Source: Endomicrobium sp. (GTDB lineage: Bacteria > Elusimicrobiota > Endomicrobiia > Endomicrobiales > Endomicrobiaceae). Taken from it: 23,407 nucleotides of DNA. The number at the start of each line of letters is the position of its first letter. Position 1 is the first letter of the stretch. The position numbers were made by a program, and so were the translations under genes. Location: positions 1 to 23,407 of the forward strand of contig JAITKZ010000034.1 of NCBI GenBank assembly GCA_031278115.1. The letters are read 5' to 3'. The notes beneath the pieces were generated by a model, which did not search any database, was not told where the DNA came from, and saw nothing but the letters and a program-made list of their open reading frames with translations. Below are positions 7,970 through 16,024 of this stretch, in pieces.

Positions 7970-9145
7970 TTACATGACACTATTGGTGTCGTTTAGCAGA
8001 TCTTTAGGAATTTCTTTTTTTGTAGGAGATCCTAGTTCTTTTAATTTTTGAGCCCTTGCCACCAAACTATCCCCCTTCTTATCAGAATAAGAAAGCCTTT
8101 TTAATGCATCTTCAGTTTTGTCTTTTGCTTCTGCTATTTTTCTATTGACATCAAGCAAAATATCAGCAAAAGTTACAAATTTATCGTAAAGATTTCCACC
8201 TACTTTGGCTATTTCAAGAACATTTTTTTTCTGGTTTTCTTGACGCCAAATATACTCAACGGTTTTTAGGGTAGCTAAAAGCGTTGAATGTGTAACTATT
8301 ATAATATTTTTCTTAAATGCATAGCCTACTAAATCTGGTTTATCTGCAACTGCCAGAGAAACAGCGCCTTCTATAGGCACAAACATTAAAATATATTCAG
8401 GTTGGTTAAGTCCCTGTAAATTGGCATAATCTTTTTCCTCAAGCTCATCAATGTGTTTTTTTATACTTGCGGAATGTTCTTTTAAATAAATCCTTTTATC
8501 AGCTTCATTTTGAGAATTATAATATTTTTCGTAAGCCCCCAGAGATGTTTTTGCGTCAACAACTATGTGCTTTCCATCTGGTAAGTTAACTATATAATCT
8601 GGAATCTTTTTCCCACTTTCTTCTTTAAATTGTTCTTGAGAATTATAATGCACACTTTCTATCATGCCCGCATACTCAAAAATTCTCTCTAAAGTAAGCT
8701 CCCCCCATATCCCTTGTAATTTATTCTCACCTTTTAAAGCTCCGGCAAGATTATTGGCTTCTTCGCTTATCTGCTTATTAAGATTAATCAATTTTTCCAA
8801 TTCTTTCTGTAATCCAGACATTTTCTCTGCTTCATATATCTGGAGATTTTCAACCTTGTTTTTAAACTCATCAATTTTTACCTTAAATGGTGCGACTACA
8901 TTTTCTAAAGAAGTTTTATTCAAATCTGTAATTTTTGCATTTTTTTCCTCTAAAACTTTTGAAGCAATATTCTCAAATTCTATTTTCAAATAATCGTTTA
9001 TGCTTAATTGTTTTTTAATATTTTCCTCTAAATCTTTTATCTTCTGTTCTTTAGCCGCATTATCTTTTACAACCGACATATACTTGTACAGAACAAAAGA
9101 AACTCCAGTGATAACTCCAATCAAAACATATAAAATCGTATTCAT
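7970..9145 (-). CDS. rmuC: DNA recombination protein RmuC
   Basis: RmuC-family protein of 391 residues, a predicted membrane-tethered nuclease-like protein that limits inversions at short inverted repeats in E. coli. Residues 3-20 are a membrane anchor. Residues ~25-135 are a charged coiled coil. The RmuC core starts at QGIWGELTLERIFEYAGM (144-161) and contains the PD-(D/E)xK-like pair IPDYIV (D183) and VVDAKTSLGAYE (D197, K199). The tail (KKGDSLVARAQKLKELG) is family-like and the length is near the norm. There is no Shine-Dalgarno site; the ATG comes two bases after the stop codon of a decayed histidine kinase tail, so rmuC may once have been translationally coupled to that gene. It is followed closely by rnhA. 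Confidence 0.93.
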   Translation of the reverse strand: MNTILYVLIGVITGVSFVLYKYMSVVKDNAAKEQKIKDLEENIKKQLSINDYLKIEFENIASKVLEEKNAKITDLNKTSLENVVAPFKVKIDEFKNKVENLQIYEAEKMSGLQKELEKLINLNKQISEEANNLAGALKGENKLQGIWGELTLERIFEYAGMIESVHYNSQEQFKEESGKKIPDYIVNLPDGKHIVVDAKTSLGAYEKYYNSQNEADKRIYLKEHSASIKKHIDELEEKDYANLQGLNQPEYILMFVPIEGAVSLAVADKPDLVGYAFKKNIIIVTHSTLLATLKTVEYIWRQENQKKNVLEIAKVGGNLYDKFVTFADILLDVNRKIAEAKDKTEDALKRLSYSDKKGDSLVARAQKLKELGSPTKKEIPKDLLNDTNSVM

Positions 9146-9147
9146 AT

Positions 9148-9290
9148 TTATTTTAGTATCGGAAATTTTATATAGAACGTTGTCCCTTTTCCTATAATAC
9201 TCTTAACTGATATTTCTCCTTTCAAATTTTTACTATGCCATAACATAACTCGTTATCAAATAGCCTAAAGATTTAAACTGGTTTATACTA
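9148..9290 (-). pseudogene. Remnant of a sensor histidine kinase C-terminus
   Basis: On the minus strand the frame ending in TAA at 9148-9150 reads NLKGEISVKSIIGKGTTFYI then KFPILK, a standard end of a histidine kinase ATPase domain (YGIVKxxxGxIxVxSxxGxGTxFxIxxP). The preceding residues YGIVK are encoded at 9228-9242 in the neighbouring frame. The two frames join if one base is restored in the T5 run at 9227-9231. Farther upstream, LGYLITSY-like codons may be what is left of the G2 box GLGL, with more small indels; beyond about 9290 nothing kinase-like is seen. The rest of the kinase, including the H, N and G1 boxes, and any response regulator are missing from the window. I read this as the stump of a deleted two-component gene. 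Confidence 0.6.
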
Positions 9291-9451
9291 CCTAAATGTG
9301 TTAATTTTACTACAGACCATTTTTCTCTATTTAAGATTTTTTTGACACATAAAACTGTTTGTTATTTATTGAAATAATATCTTTGTTTCTTACTTCCGAC
9401 AATATCAAAGACTTTCTTTTTCCTAACACATTATCAGAGTTCCATAAATTT

Positions 9452-10342
9452 TTAACACTTGCTTGCACTGCAAATTTCTTTATAATTGCAGTATTTGCAA
9501 AAAAATGTGTTGCAGGTAACAGGAAACTCTTTTTTATTTTTAGGTATGTTTTTTTCAATATCAATCAAATACTCATACATATCTTTTGTCTCTAATTCTA
9601 CAGTACTTGCAAATTCAAGTATGGATATATCGTTGATTTCTACATTTTTTTCTTTATATTCAGGATAAAGATATACAATCATTGGTGCAATATCTGCAGC
9701 TTTTTTTTCAAAATGATAGTTTGCCCAGAGAGAGTAGCCAGTCAATTGCTTTGAATGTTTAACATCGTTACATTTGCCGGTTTTCCAATCTATAATATAT
9801 ATTTTATCTCCTATAGGAAATAAAAAATCCACTTTGCAAAACGCTTTATAATTATTTATTCTTGTTTCTCCAAACCCTGCAGGCTCTATAACCCACTCTG
9901 AGCTTTGGGGAACGACATTCTTCTCAATCCAAGAAAAACGAGGACTGTTTAAAAAATTCTCAAGTGTATTTTTAACTTTTAAGTATATTTCTTGACTGGA
10001 AATTAAATCGCCATTGTAATAATGTTCAAAAAAAGTCTTGGCACTACAATATTCTTGAGTCATATTAAACGCATATTTAAAAAATTTCTCTTTATTTATT
10101 GGTTTTGAGCTCTTTTGAAATCTTTGAAGCACGTCTCTTATAATGTCATGGACAATATTCCCTGTTTCCAAAACCTTTGAAGTTAAACTTTTTAAAAATA
10201 CAATTTTCTCTAGAGGATTTTCTTTATCGTACTTTGCATAATAATCGTAGAAATATTGACGTTTGCAGTTTGAGAATCTGTCGTACCTTGATATAGACCA
10301 GCCCAAAATATCGGTATATGGAAACTTCTTTATTTCATTCAT
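9452..10342 (-). CDS. Stand-alone PD-(D/E)XK nuclease with a Cas4/AddB-like Fe-S cluster site
   Basis: A 296-residue RecB-family nuclease domain protein (PF12705/Cas4-like superfamily). The N-terminus has ISRYDRFSNCKRQYFYDYY with C26. GNIVHDII carries H65. KVDFLF holds D172 and IYIIDWKTGK the D185-x-K187 pair, followed by SKQLTGYSLWA (Q199, Y203), the family's QxxxY motif. The C-terminus ends FCKYCNYKEIC, giving C282-x2-C285-x5-C291, which with C26 makes the usual four-cysteine [4Fe-4S] site. The active site looks intact. No helicase, cas or addA-like gene is adjacent. It lies 42 bases downstream of the ZIP transporter gene, with GGAG ten bases before the ATG. Probable role: DNA end processing or repair; the exact substrate is unknown. 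Confidence 0.82.
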   Translation of the reverse strand: MNEIKKFPYTDILGWSISRYDRFSNCKRQYFYDYYAKYDKENPLEKIVFLKSLTSKVLETGNIVHDIIRDVLQRFQKSSKPINKEKFFKYAFNMTQEYCSAKTFFEHYYNGDLISSQEIYLKVKNTLENFLNSPRFSWIEKNVVPQSSEWVIEPAGFGETRINNYKAFCKVDFLFPIGDKIYIIDWKTGKCNDVKHSKQLTGYSLWANYHFEKKAADIAPMIVYLYPEYKEKNVEINDISILEFASTVELETKDMYEYLIDIEKNIPKNKKEFPVTCNTFFCKYCNYKEICSASKC

Positions 10343-10384
10343 TGTTGAAAATCTCCAAAATCGCTTATTATGAATATTATAAAA

Positions 10385-11095
10385 TCAATGTCTTATTATA
10401 CGTTCTGCAGCAAGAACAACAAACACTCCTGCAAACAACATAAGCGATGTAATTTTATCCTTTGACTTATGTGTTTCTGGTATCAAATCTGAAGCTGAAA
10501 GAAAAATAAAAGAGCCTGCCGTTATTCCTAAAAATGCCCCTAACATATGTAAGGACATTCCTTTAAACAAACATAGACCAAGTATTGTGCCAAGAGGCGT
10601 AAATAATGCAGTAAGAAGAGAAAAAAGGAAAATCTTCTTTTTAGAGGCACCTTTATGAAGCAAAATTCCAGAAATAGTTATCCCATCTGGAAGTTTGTGA
10701 AGCAAAATAGCAAGCGTTGTAAGAATTCCTAATTCTGCATTAGTCTCAAAGCCAATAGCTATTATAAGTCCATCAATAATTGAATGTAGAGATAAACCTA
10801 CAACAGAAGCTACATGCGTGTGCGTGTGGCACTCATGATCGTGGCATGGGTGGAATAAAACAATAAACTGCAAAAAAAACATAAACAAAAAACCTATTAA
10901 GGTATAAAACATTGTATTAGAATTTAACTCAAATCCTTCAGGTATTAAATGAGCAAAAGCAAGAGTAAGCATAACGCCAGCTGCAAAATTTATTATAAGA
11001 AAAGAATTTCTTTCAGACCATTTATGAAATGTTAAAATTATTAAAGCCCCTACCATTGCCGCACTTGCAGCTATCAAGGAATAAACAATTTCCAT
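10385..11095 (-). CDS. ZIP family metal transporter
   Basis: An inner-membrane divalent metal (probably Zn2+) transporter of 236 residues with about eight hydrophobic helices. The family signature is clear in helix IV (LSLHSIIDGLIIAIGFETNA) and helix V (LLHKLPDGITISGILL), whose histidines and aspartates bind metal. A His-rich loop (HPCHDHECHTHTH) precedes helix IV, as is usual for ZIP proteins. The C-terminal helices contain GITAGSFIFLSASDLIPE. The sequence matches the GufA/ZupT-like bacterial group; the metal cannot be told from sequence. The ATG follows GGGAAAAAAA, a weak ribosome site. A terminator hairpin for pyk lies immediately upstream, leaving little room for a separate promoter, so expression may depend on read-through. 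Confidence 0.9.
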   Translation of the reverse strand: MEIVYSLIAASAAMVGALIILTFHKWSERNSFLIINFAAGVMLTLAFAHLIPEGFELNSNTMFYTLIGFLFMFFLQFIVLFHPCHDHECHTHTHVASVVGLSLHSIIDGLIIAIGFETNAELGILTTLAILLHKLPDGITISGILLHKGASKKKIFLFSLLTALFTPLGTILGLCLFKGMSLHMLGAFLGITAGSFIFLSASDLIPETHKSKDKITSLMLFAGVFVVLAAERIIRH

Positions 11096-11120
11096 TTTTT
11101 TTTCCCAATCTAATCAAAAG

Positions 11121-11178
11121 AAAGAGCCTGCCGAAAAATTAGCAAAAACTAATATTACAACGGCAGTCGTCGTTCTTT
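11121..11178 (-). terminator. Nested terminator hairpin after pyk
   Basis: On the minus strand CTGCCG (11166-11161) pairs with CGGCAG (11133-11128), with an inner ATTAG/CTAAT stem (11153-11149 with 11142-11138) and an outer AAAGA/TCTTT pairing (11178-11174 with 11125-11121), followed by CTTTTG. It lies right after the pyk stop codon. Confidence 0.65.
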
Positions 11179-11189
11179 ATATAAAAATT

Positions 11190-12212
11190 TTAGGCTATCT
11201 TTGATTTATTTTCCAGTGTGTATTTTATAACATTACCCATCATAGCAACAGCTTTCTCAGGATAATGTCCTACTGATGTTTCAGCTGAAAGCATTGTATA
11301 GTCAGTTCCATCCAAAACCGCATTAGCCACATCGCTGACTTCTGCTCTTGTAGGCACAGGATTTTTAATCATACTTTCCAACATTTGTGTAGCCGTAATT
11401 ACAAATTTATTGCGCGACTTGCATTTTTTTATTATATATTTTTGCATTACAGGCACAGAATAAACAGGCAAAGACACTCCCATGTCACCTCTAGCAACCA
11501 TTATTCCATCAGCAACATTAAGAATTTCATCAATATTATTGATTCCAGACATATCTTCAATTTTAGCTACAAGTTTACATTTGGCTTTTTGCTCTTTTAC
11601 TATGTCTATTATAGGCTGCATGTCAGCAGCATCTCTAACAAAAGAATTTGCCACGTAATCAACATTTTGACCCAAAGCAAAAAGCAAACCTTTAAGGTCT
11701 TTATCTTCTAAAGGTTTAAATTTTAGTTTTGCATCAGGAATGTTTACACCTTTATGGGTTTTTAAAACATAGCCTATCTGAATCTCAGTAACAAGCTCAT
11801 CTTCTTTTGAAGATAAAACTTTTAACACAAGGTTCCCATCATCTATAAAAATTGTAAGACCTTTTGTAATATCTGTAAGGGGATTTAGATAGTCTATTGA
11901 AATTTCTTTACTATTTCCTACTCTATCTTTATTATTAAGAATAAGCTGTTGCCCTTTCTTTAATTCTACTTTTCCACCTTCAATTTTACCAACTCTTATT
12001 CTGTGACCTTCCAAGTCGGCAAGAATTTTTATATCTTTCTTACACTCTTCGTTCAAAGTTCTTACCAAAGAAATATCTTTTTCATAGTCCGCAAAAGTCC
12101 CATGTGAGAAGTTAAGCCTTACTATAGCCATACCACTATCAGCTAGATTCTTCAAAATTTCAAGGGAACGTATTGACGGTCCCATTGTACAAACTATGCC
12201 TATTTTGTTCAC
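11190..12212 (-). CDS. pyk: Pyruvate kinase lacking the C-terminal domain
   Basis: Last step of glycolysis, phosphoenolpyruvate + ADP to pyruvate + ATP, in the cytoplasm. The A and B domains are complete: VCTMGPS, VRLNFSHG (R32), ADLEGHRIRVGKI where most enzymes have a DxxGPxIRxG sequence, VAKIED (K217, E219), ARGDMG (D243), TATQMLESM (T275) and DYTMLSAETSVGHYP. The protein stops at residue 340 just after the barrel; the usual ~120-residue C-terminal domain, which carries the allosteric site and subunit contacts, is absent. The downstream DNA goes straight into a terminator with no trace of that domain, so this is not a simple frameshift. The start is GTG with AAGGAG six bases upstream. Catalytic residues appear present, but the usual E after GDxG is S (GVSLP). 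Function as pyruvate kinase is likely; regulation would differ. Confidence 0.9.
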   Translation of the reverse strand: MNKIGIVCTMGPSIRSLEILKNLADSGMAIVRLNFSHGTFADYEKDISLVRTLNEECKKDIKILADLEGHRIRVGKIEGGKVELKKGQQLILNNKDRVGNSKEISIDYLNPLTDITKGLTIFIDDGNLVLKVLSSKEDELVTEIQIGYVLKTHKGVNIPDAKLKFKPLEDKDLKGLLFALGQNVDYVANSFVRDAADMQPIIDIVKEQKAKCKLVAKIEDMSGINNIDEILNVADGIMVARGDMGVSLPVYSVPVMQKYIIKKCKSRNKFVITATQMLESMIKNPVPTRAEVSDVANAVLDGTDYTMLSAETSVGHYPEKAVAMMGNVIKYTLENKSKIA

Positions 12213-12542
12213 CTGCTACTCCTTTAATACTATAATTCAAATAAACGCCAGCTTAAGAAAGCTTATTTTATATAAATCCTAACCTTGAAGTCAAATAATG
12301 CCTTTTAATAAACTTAATACTCTAAAAAAACTAAAAATAAGTAAGTTTATATATAGCCCTTTCTTTATTAAACCTAATAAAAATTTATTTAGATTTTATT
12401 GTGGATACATATAAAGAACAATATTCTCTTTCAAAATCATGTTGAGTTCAATTTTGAAAGAGGATATTGTTCTTTTGTCTACATATTCATAACACTAAAA
12501 AAGCTCTAATATTAACAATCTACTTCTACTTTGTTTCCTTCA
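12213..12542. other. Gene-free spacer between pyk and the autotransporter-like gene
   Basis: About 330 bases, very AT-rich. It holds the pyk ribosome binding site at its left edge, a weak AGCTTAAG/AAGCTT hairpin near 12250-12265, and one long 25-bp hairpin (12413-12475, listed separately). I see no coding remnant or RNA gene in the rest. Confidence 0.6.
12413..12475. terminator. 25-bp hairpin downstream of the autotransporter-like gene
   Basis: Bases 12413-12437 pair with 12451-12475 over 25 positions with a single G-T wobble, around a 13-base loop. It begins AAAGAACAATAT and ends ATATTGTTCTTT. It lies 68 bases past the minus-strand stop codon, so it most likely ends that transcript or protects its 3' end. 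The flanking U tracts are short on either strand. Confidence 0.6.
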
Positions 12543-14661
12543 TTATATAGCATAAGAAAGCCAACAGCTGCCCAAAAATCCTTCTCTATTCCCTACAAAT
12601 CCTTCTGCGCTTATTCCTATATTCCATCTATTTCCTATTCCATAGTTTAATCCTATTTCTCCTACTCCTATTGTTCCTGCTAACTTTAGACTTTCTATTT
12701 CTTTCCCATTATATAATGCTTTTGCCTTTATCTCTCCATCTAGCTCTTGCTCTCCTGCTATGCCTATATATGCTTCCATCTTTGTTTTTACTTTAAATTT
12801 CCCTTTTACACCTACTCTTATCCTATGCGACATCACTTCATTAAACTTCATATTATCATCTTCAATCTTTATATTTTTTCCCTCTTGCATCATAAATGTA
12901 TATCTTCCAAAACCTTCTACCTCTACCTTATCGTCTATCTTGTAACTGTAACCTGCACCTAAATGCAATCCATAATACAATGCATTATAATCATACTTTA
13001 GTTCTTCTACAGGCACAGTTAACCATTCGCCAGAAGTCTTATAGTCTATTTTTCCATTCCCTACTCTAACTCCCCCATCTACGTATAACCCTGCTATTTT
13101 TCTGTCTCCTCCTAGCTTTAACTTTCCTAGCAGTCCTGCTCCTATATAGCTGTTATTTCCTTTTGCTTCTCCTTGTACGGACTCAGAATCTATTTTATAG
13201 TATCCACCACCCTGCTCAAAGAATACTCCCACAACTACTTTATCTTCTTCATACTCAAAATTCTTTCCTATTCCTGCTAATACCTCGTATCCGTCTATGT
13301 TAGGGTTAGCATCCGATCCTGTTTTATATTTACTTTTTCCAAACTCTACTGCTCCAAATGGAACTATTCCTTCTCCTGTTATGTTATCTAATTCTTCTAT
13401 TCCTTTTCCTGCCAAAAAGTCCCCTCCTTGATTTACAAATGCTACTCCTACTGCTCTTCCTTGGCTATATTGTTTACTTCTTTCATTTAGTACTATTCCT
13501 CCTGCTGAGAATCCCGACATAATATTATTATTACCCTCGTCCAGAGTAAGTCCAAAGCTGGCTTTTCTCGCAAACAATGGACTTTTATACTCCCCATCAA
13601 TAATAACACCGCTAAAGTTAATAAACCCAGCATCACAGTGCATTAACGTTATTGAGTCTCCTAATTGGAGACTATTTTCTTTAGCCATGCTTATATCTAT
13701 ATTAGTATCTTCAAGATTTAAGGCTTCTTTTGTAATCGTTGGATCATTGCTTTCTCCTGAAGCAAATGACAATACTGTATTGCCTGCTTTTATTCCTTCA
13801 TACAAATAAAAGTTGTAATTTGTAGAATTACCAACTTTTGTTACGATACATTCTTTATTTGCATGAAAATTTAACGTGTTGTTGTTTATGTTAATGGAAC
13901 CAGTATTGGATAAACGTGTTCCTAGTATGTTTATTTGAGGTGCGTTTAAAGAAACATTTTTATGGATACTCACTATATTTTCTGTGCTATAAGAAAAACT
14001 AGAAATATCAGTAGTATTAGCGCAGATCGCAGCGATTATGTTTATTTGATTGGTAGCTTGTAAAGAAGTACCTTCAAAGATGTTTATGACATTTTTAAAC
14101 ATTTGGAGAATATTATCTTTAGCCTTTAGTACATATGCGCCACATACGCCTATGGTATAGCTGCTGTTGATATTAACATTAGGGAAGATGTTTACTTTGT
14201 TTGAGTTCACGTTCGATCCTGAAATAAAAGTCCCATATATGTCAACTTGGCCAACGTTACTGAGGGTAACTCCATTAGTTATATTTATCGTATTATTGTT
14301 TGCATCAGAAAAAGCACTATTATTAGAATTTGTGCAACCCCTAAAATGTATAGGAAGATTCGTCCGGCGCTGGAGTAATTGGAGCATTTATATTCAAGAC
14401 ATTATTAGAAAATATAGTATTTCCAACACTAGACCACGCTCCACTTATATAGACAGAAGCAGAAAGAGTACACCCTGTAATATTCAAAGTATTGTCATTT
14501 AAATCACTGTTAAAGGGTCCTTGACCACTATTTGGGTTTCCGTTTCCAGCAATGTCTTGGTTAATATTACCAGATAAGTCAATAGTCTGCCCTGCTTTGG
14601 AAATCCCACTAACTAATGTCATAAAGACTAAAATTACAAAGAAACAACCTAATTTGTTCAT
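12543..14661 (-). pseudogene. Autotransporter-like outer membrane protein, broken by a one-base frameshift
   Basis: The gene starts at ATG 14661 with a strong AAAGGAGAA ribosome site and a signal peptide (MNKLGCFFVILVFMTLVSGISKAG). The first frame gives Asn/Thr-rich repeats typical of a beta-helical passenger (DNTLNITGCT, NNVLNINAP) and stops at TAG 14341-14343. The next frame is open to 12543 and continues the passenger (NNTINITNGVTLSNVGQVDIYG). It ends in a ~270-residue C-terminal beta-barrel with alternating residues (GYEVLAGIGKNF, YYGLHLGAGYSYKI, WNIGISAEGFVGN). Removing one T from the TTTT at 14346-14343 restores a single 705-residue protein. Possible readings are a recent pseudogene, on/off switching at the run, a sequencing error, or +1 slippage at TTT TAG. 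If frame were restored it would be a surface protein in the outer membrane. Its ligand is unknown. Confidence 0.75.
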
Positions 14662-14692
14662 AAATTGTTCTCCTTTTAGTTTTTTTTACTGC

Positions 14693-15075
14693 TTACCTTG
14701 AAATATTTAATAAATAATTATAGCTATTGCTAGTGCCTCTGCTAAATTGAAAATTCTTGAAAAACAATGTGCGAATTCTATTCTCAACAAAGTCATTTAA
14801 ACATCCCATACAAATATAAAAACTTATCCTAATTAGGTCTAAAAGGTGTTGCATTATATCTGCCTCTGACATTCCAGCTGGGGAAAAGAATCCTTCTTGG
14901 AACTCCAAATCTATCATCATAGCATTAAGAAAATCGTCTTGATTTGCATCATTGCCGTCATTTTCTTCTTGTTCTCTAACATCATCAGTAATCAAGATCT
15001 CATATGTTGCAGCAATTGTTCCAAACTTCGTGCGACCTTAAACTTCCATCTCATGGAGATGCACCGCATTGGCCT
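14693..15075 (-). pseudogene. Scrambled relic of a small acidic protein
   Basis: A minus-strand open stretch (about 14693-15037, first usable start a TTG at 14995) encodes ITDDVREQEENDGNDANQDD, then FLNAMMIDLEFQEGFFSPAG and MSEADIMQHLLDLIRIS. It has no ribosome binding site. Just upstream, neighbouring frames give peptides that would join naturally: HLHEMEV, then KVARSLEQLLQHM, then EILITDDVREQ. Joining them needs two one-base corrections, one in a TTT run near 15039 and one near 14998-15003. This suggests a decayed gene of at least ~100 codons whose product was acidic and helical. I do not recognise the family. It may instead be a short real gene starting at TTG. Confidence 0.35.
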
Positions 15076-15232
15076 ATTACAAAACCATCATCAACTACTT
15101 TCTTCATAAAATTTCTATGTCATCCTTATCTTTTTTGAACTGTAGAAATTTATACCTAAATTTTCTTTTTTTATATCATTTTTTATTTAACATTGCAACA
15201 AGAAAAATAAAATAAAGATTTTACAGTTTTTT

Positions 15233-15991
15233 TTATTTCCGTTTTTTGTAAATTTCATACAAAATTACTGCGCAAGCGCATGAAGCGTTAAGTGAAGATA
15301 TGATGTTTTTTTGAGGTATTGATATTAAAAAATCACAGCGTTTTTTGGTTAAACTGTGAAGTCCAAAACCTTCGCTTCCTATGATTACAGCTAACGGGAA
15401 AGGCAAATCTGCATCTTCTAAACTTTGTCCACCGTTTTCCGCACCGACTATCCAAAAGTTATTTTCTTTTAATAAATCTATTGCCTGATTTATATTTGCA
15501 ACTTTTGATATTGAAATATGTTCTACTGCTCCAGCAGATGCTTTTGAAACGGTTTCATTTACACCTGCAGCTCTCCACTTGGGTATTATCACACCGTCAG
15601 CTCCAAAAGCTACGCAATTCCTTATTATTGCGCCCAAATTATGAGGATCTTCTATACCGTCTAATATTACAAGCAACGATTTTGGCGAAGCTTTTGATTG
15701 TTTTATTAAATCTTCAAGCTCTATGTACTCTGTTGGCGAGACTTCTACAGCAATGCCTTGCGATTTCTCTGAAAACCTGTCAAGTTTTTCAGGAGGAACT
15801 GTATGCACAGCAATACCTTTTTGTTTTGCAAGATTAATAATTTCTGTAACTGCAGAACCTCTTGCAGTATGCGACACCATCAATTTGTTTACAGTACGTT
15901 TACCTGCTTTAAGAAGCTCTAAAACCGAATTGCGTCCATATATAATATTTTCAAGCGATAATTCTTTTCTATTGTTTCTATTTTTATACAT
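15233..15991 (-). CDS. rlmB: 23S rRNA (guanosine-2'-O-)-methyltransferase RlmB (TrmH/SpoU family)
   Basis: An S-adenosylmethionine-dependent 2'-O-methyltransferase that modifies G2251 (E. coli numbering) in the peptidyl-transferase P loop. Its 252 residues are the normal length. The N-terminal substrate-binding domain begins IIYGRNSVLELLKAGKR (residues ~16-32). The SPOUT domain has motif 1 DGIEDPHNLGAIIRN, motif 2 VIIGSEGFGL and motif 3 ISSLNASCACAVILYEI, forming the trefoil knot. It is the last gene of the glmU-prs-rplY-pth run, 33 bases after pth, with AGAGG some ten bases before the ATG. No hairpin terminator follows it; only T-rich sequence is seen. The paralogous tRNA methyltransferase TrmH is less likely given the N-terminal domain. 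Confidence 0.92.
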   Translation of the reverse strand: MYKNRNNRKELSLENIIYGRNSVLELLKAGKRTVNKLMVSHTARGSAVTEIINLAKQKGIAVHTVPPEKLDRFSEKSQGIAVEVSPTEYIELEDLIKQSKASPKSLLVILDGIEDPHNLGAIIRNCVAFGADGVIIPKWRAAGVNETVSKASAGAVEHISISKVANINQAIDLLKENNFWIVGAENGGQSLEDADLPFPLAVIIGSEGFGLHSLTKKRCDFLISIPQKNIISSLNASCACAVILYEIYKKRK

Positions 15992-16024
15992 AACGTCTTA
16001 GCCTCTAAATTTATAAAAAACTAT

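Noticed and set aside
9331..9564. A 77-codon minus-strand frame overlapping the end of the Fe-S nuclease gene
   Set aside because: Half of it is antisense-phase overlap with the nuclease coding region and it has no ribosome site. The part beyond the nuclease stop (ending NKQFYVSKKS) looks mildly protein-like but matches nothing I recognise, so I do not call it.
9452..10342. Cas4 of a CRISPR-Cas system
   Set aside because: The motifs fit the wider Cas4/AddB superfamily, but there is no repeat array or other cas gene in the window.
12413..12475. Long inverted repeat as a transposon end or CRISPR repeat
   Set aside because: It occurs once, has no target duplication or transposase, and sits where a terminator for the autotransporter-like gene is expected.
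14167..14502. Plus-strand frame across the autotransporter frameshift
   Set aside because: Shadow of the Asn/Thr-rich passenger coding on the minus strand; no start signals or family match.
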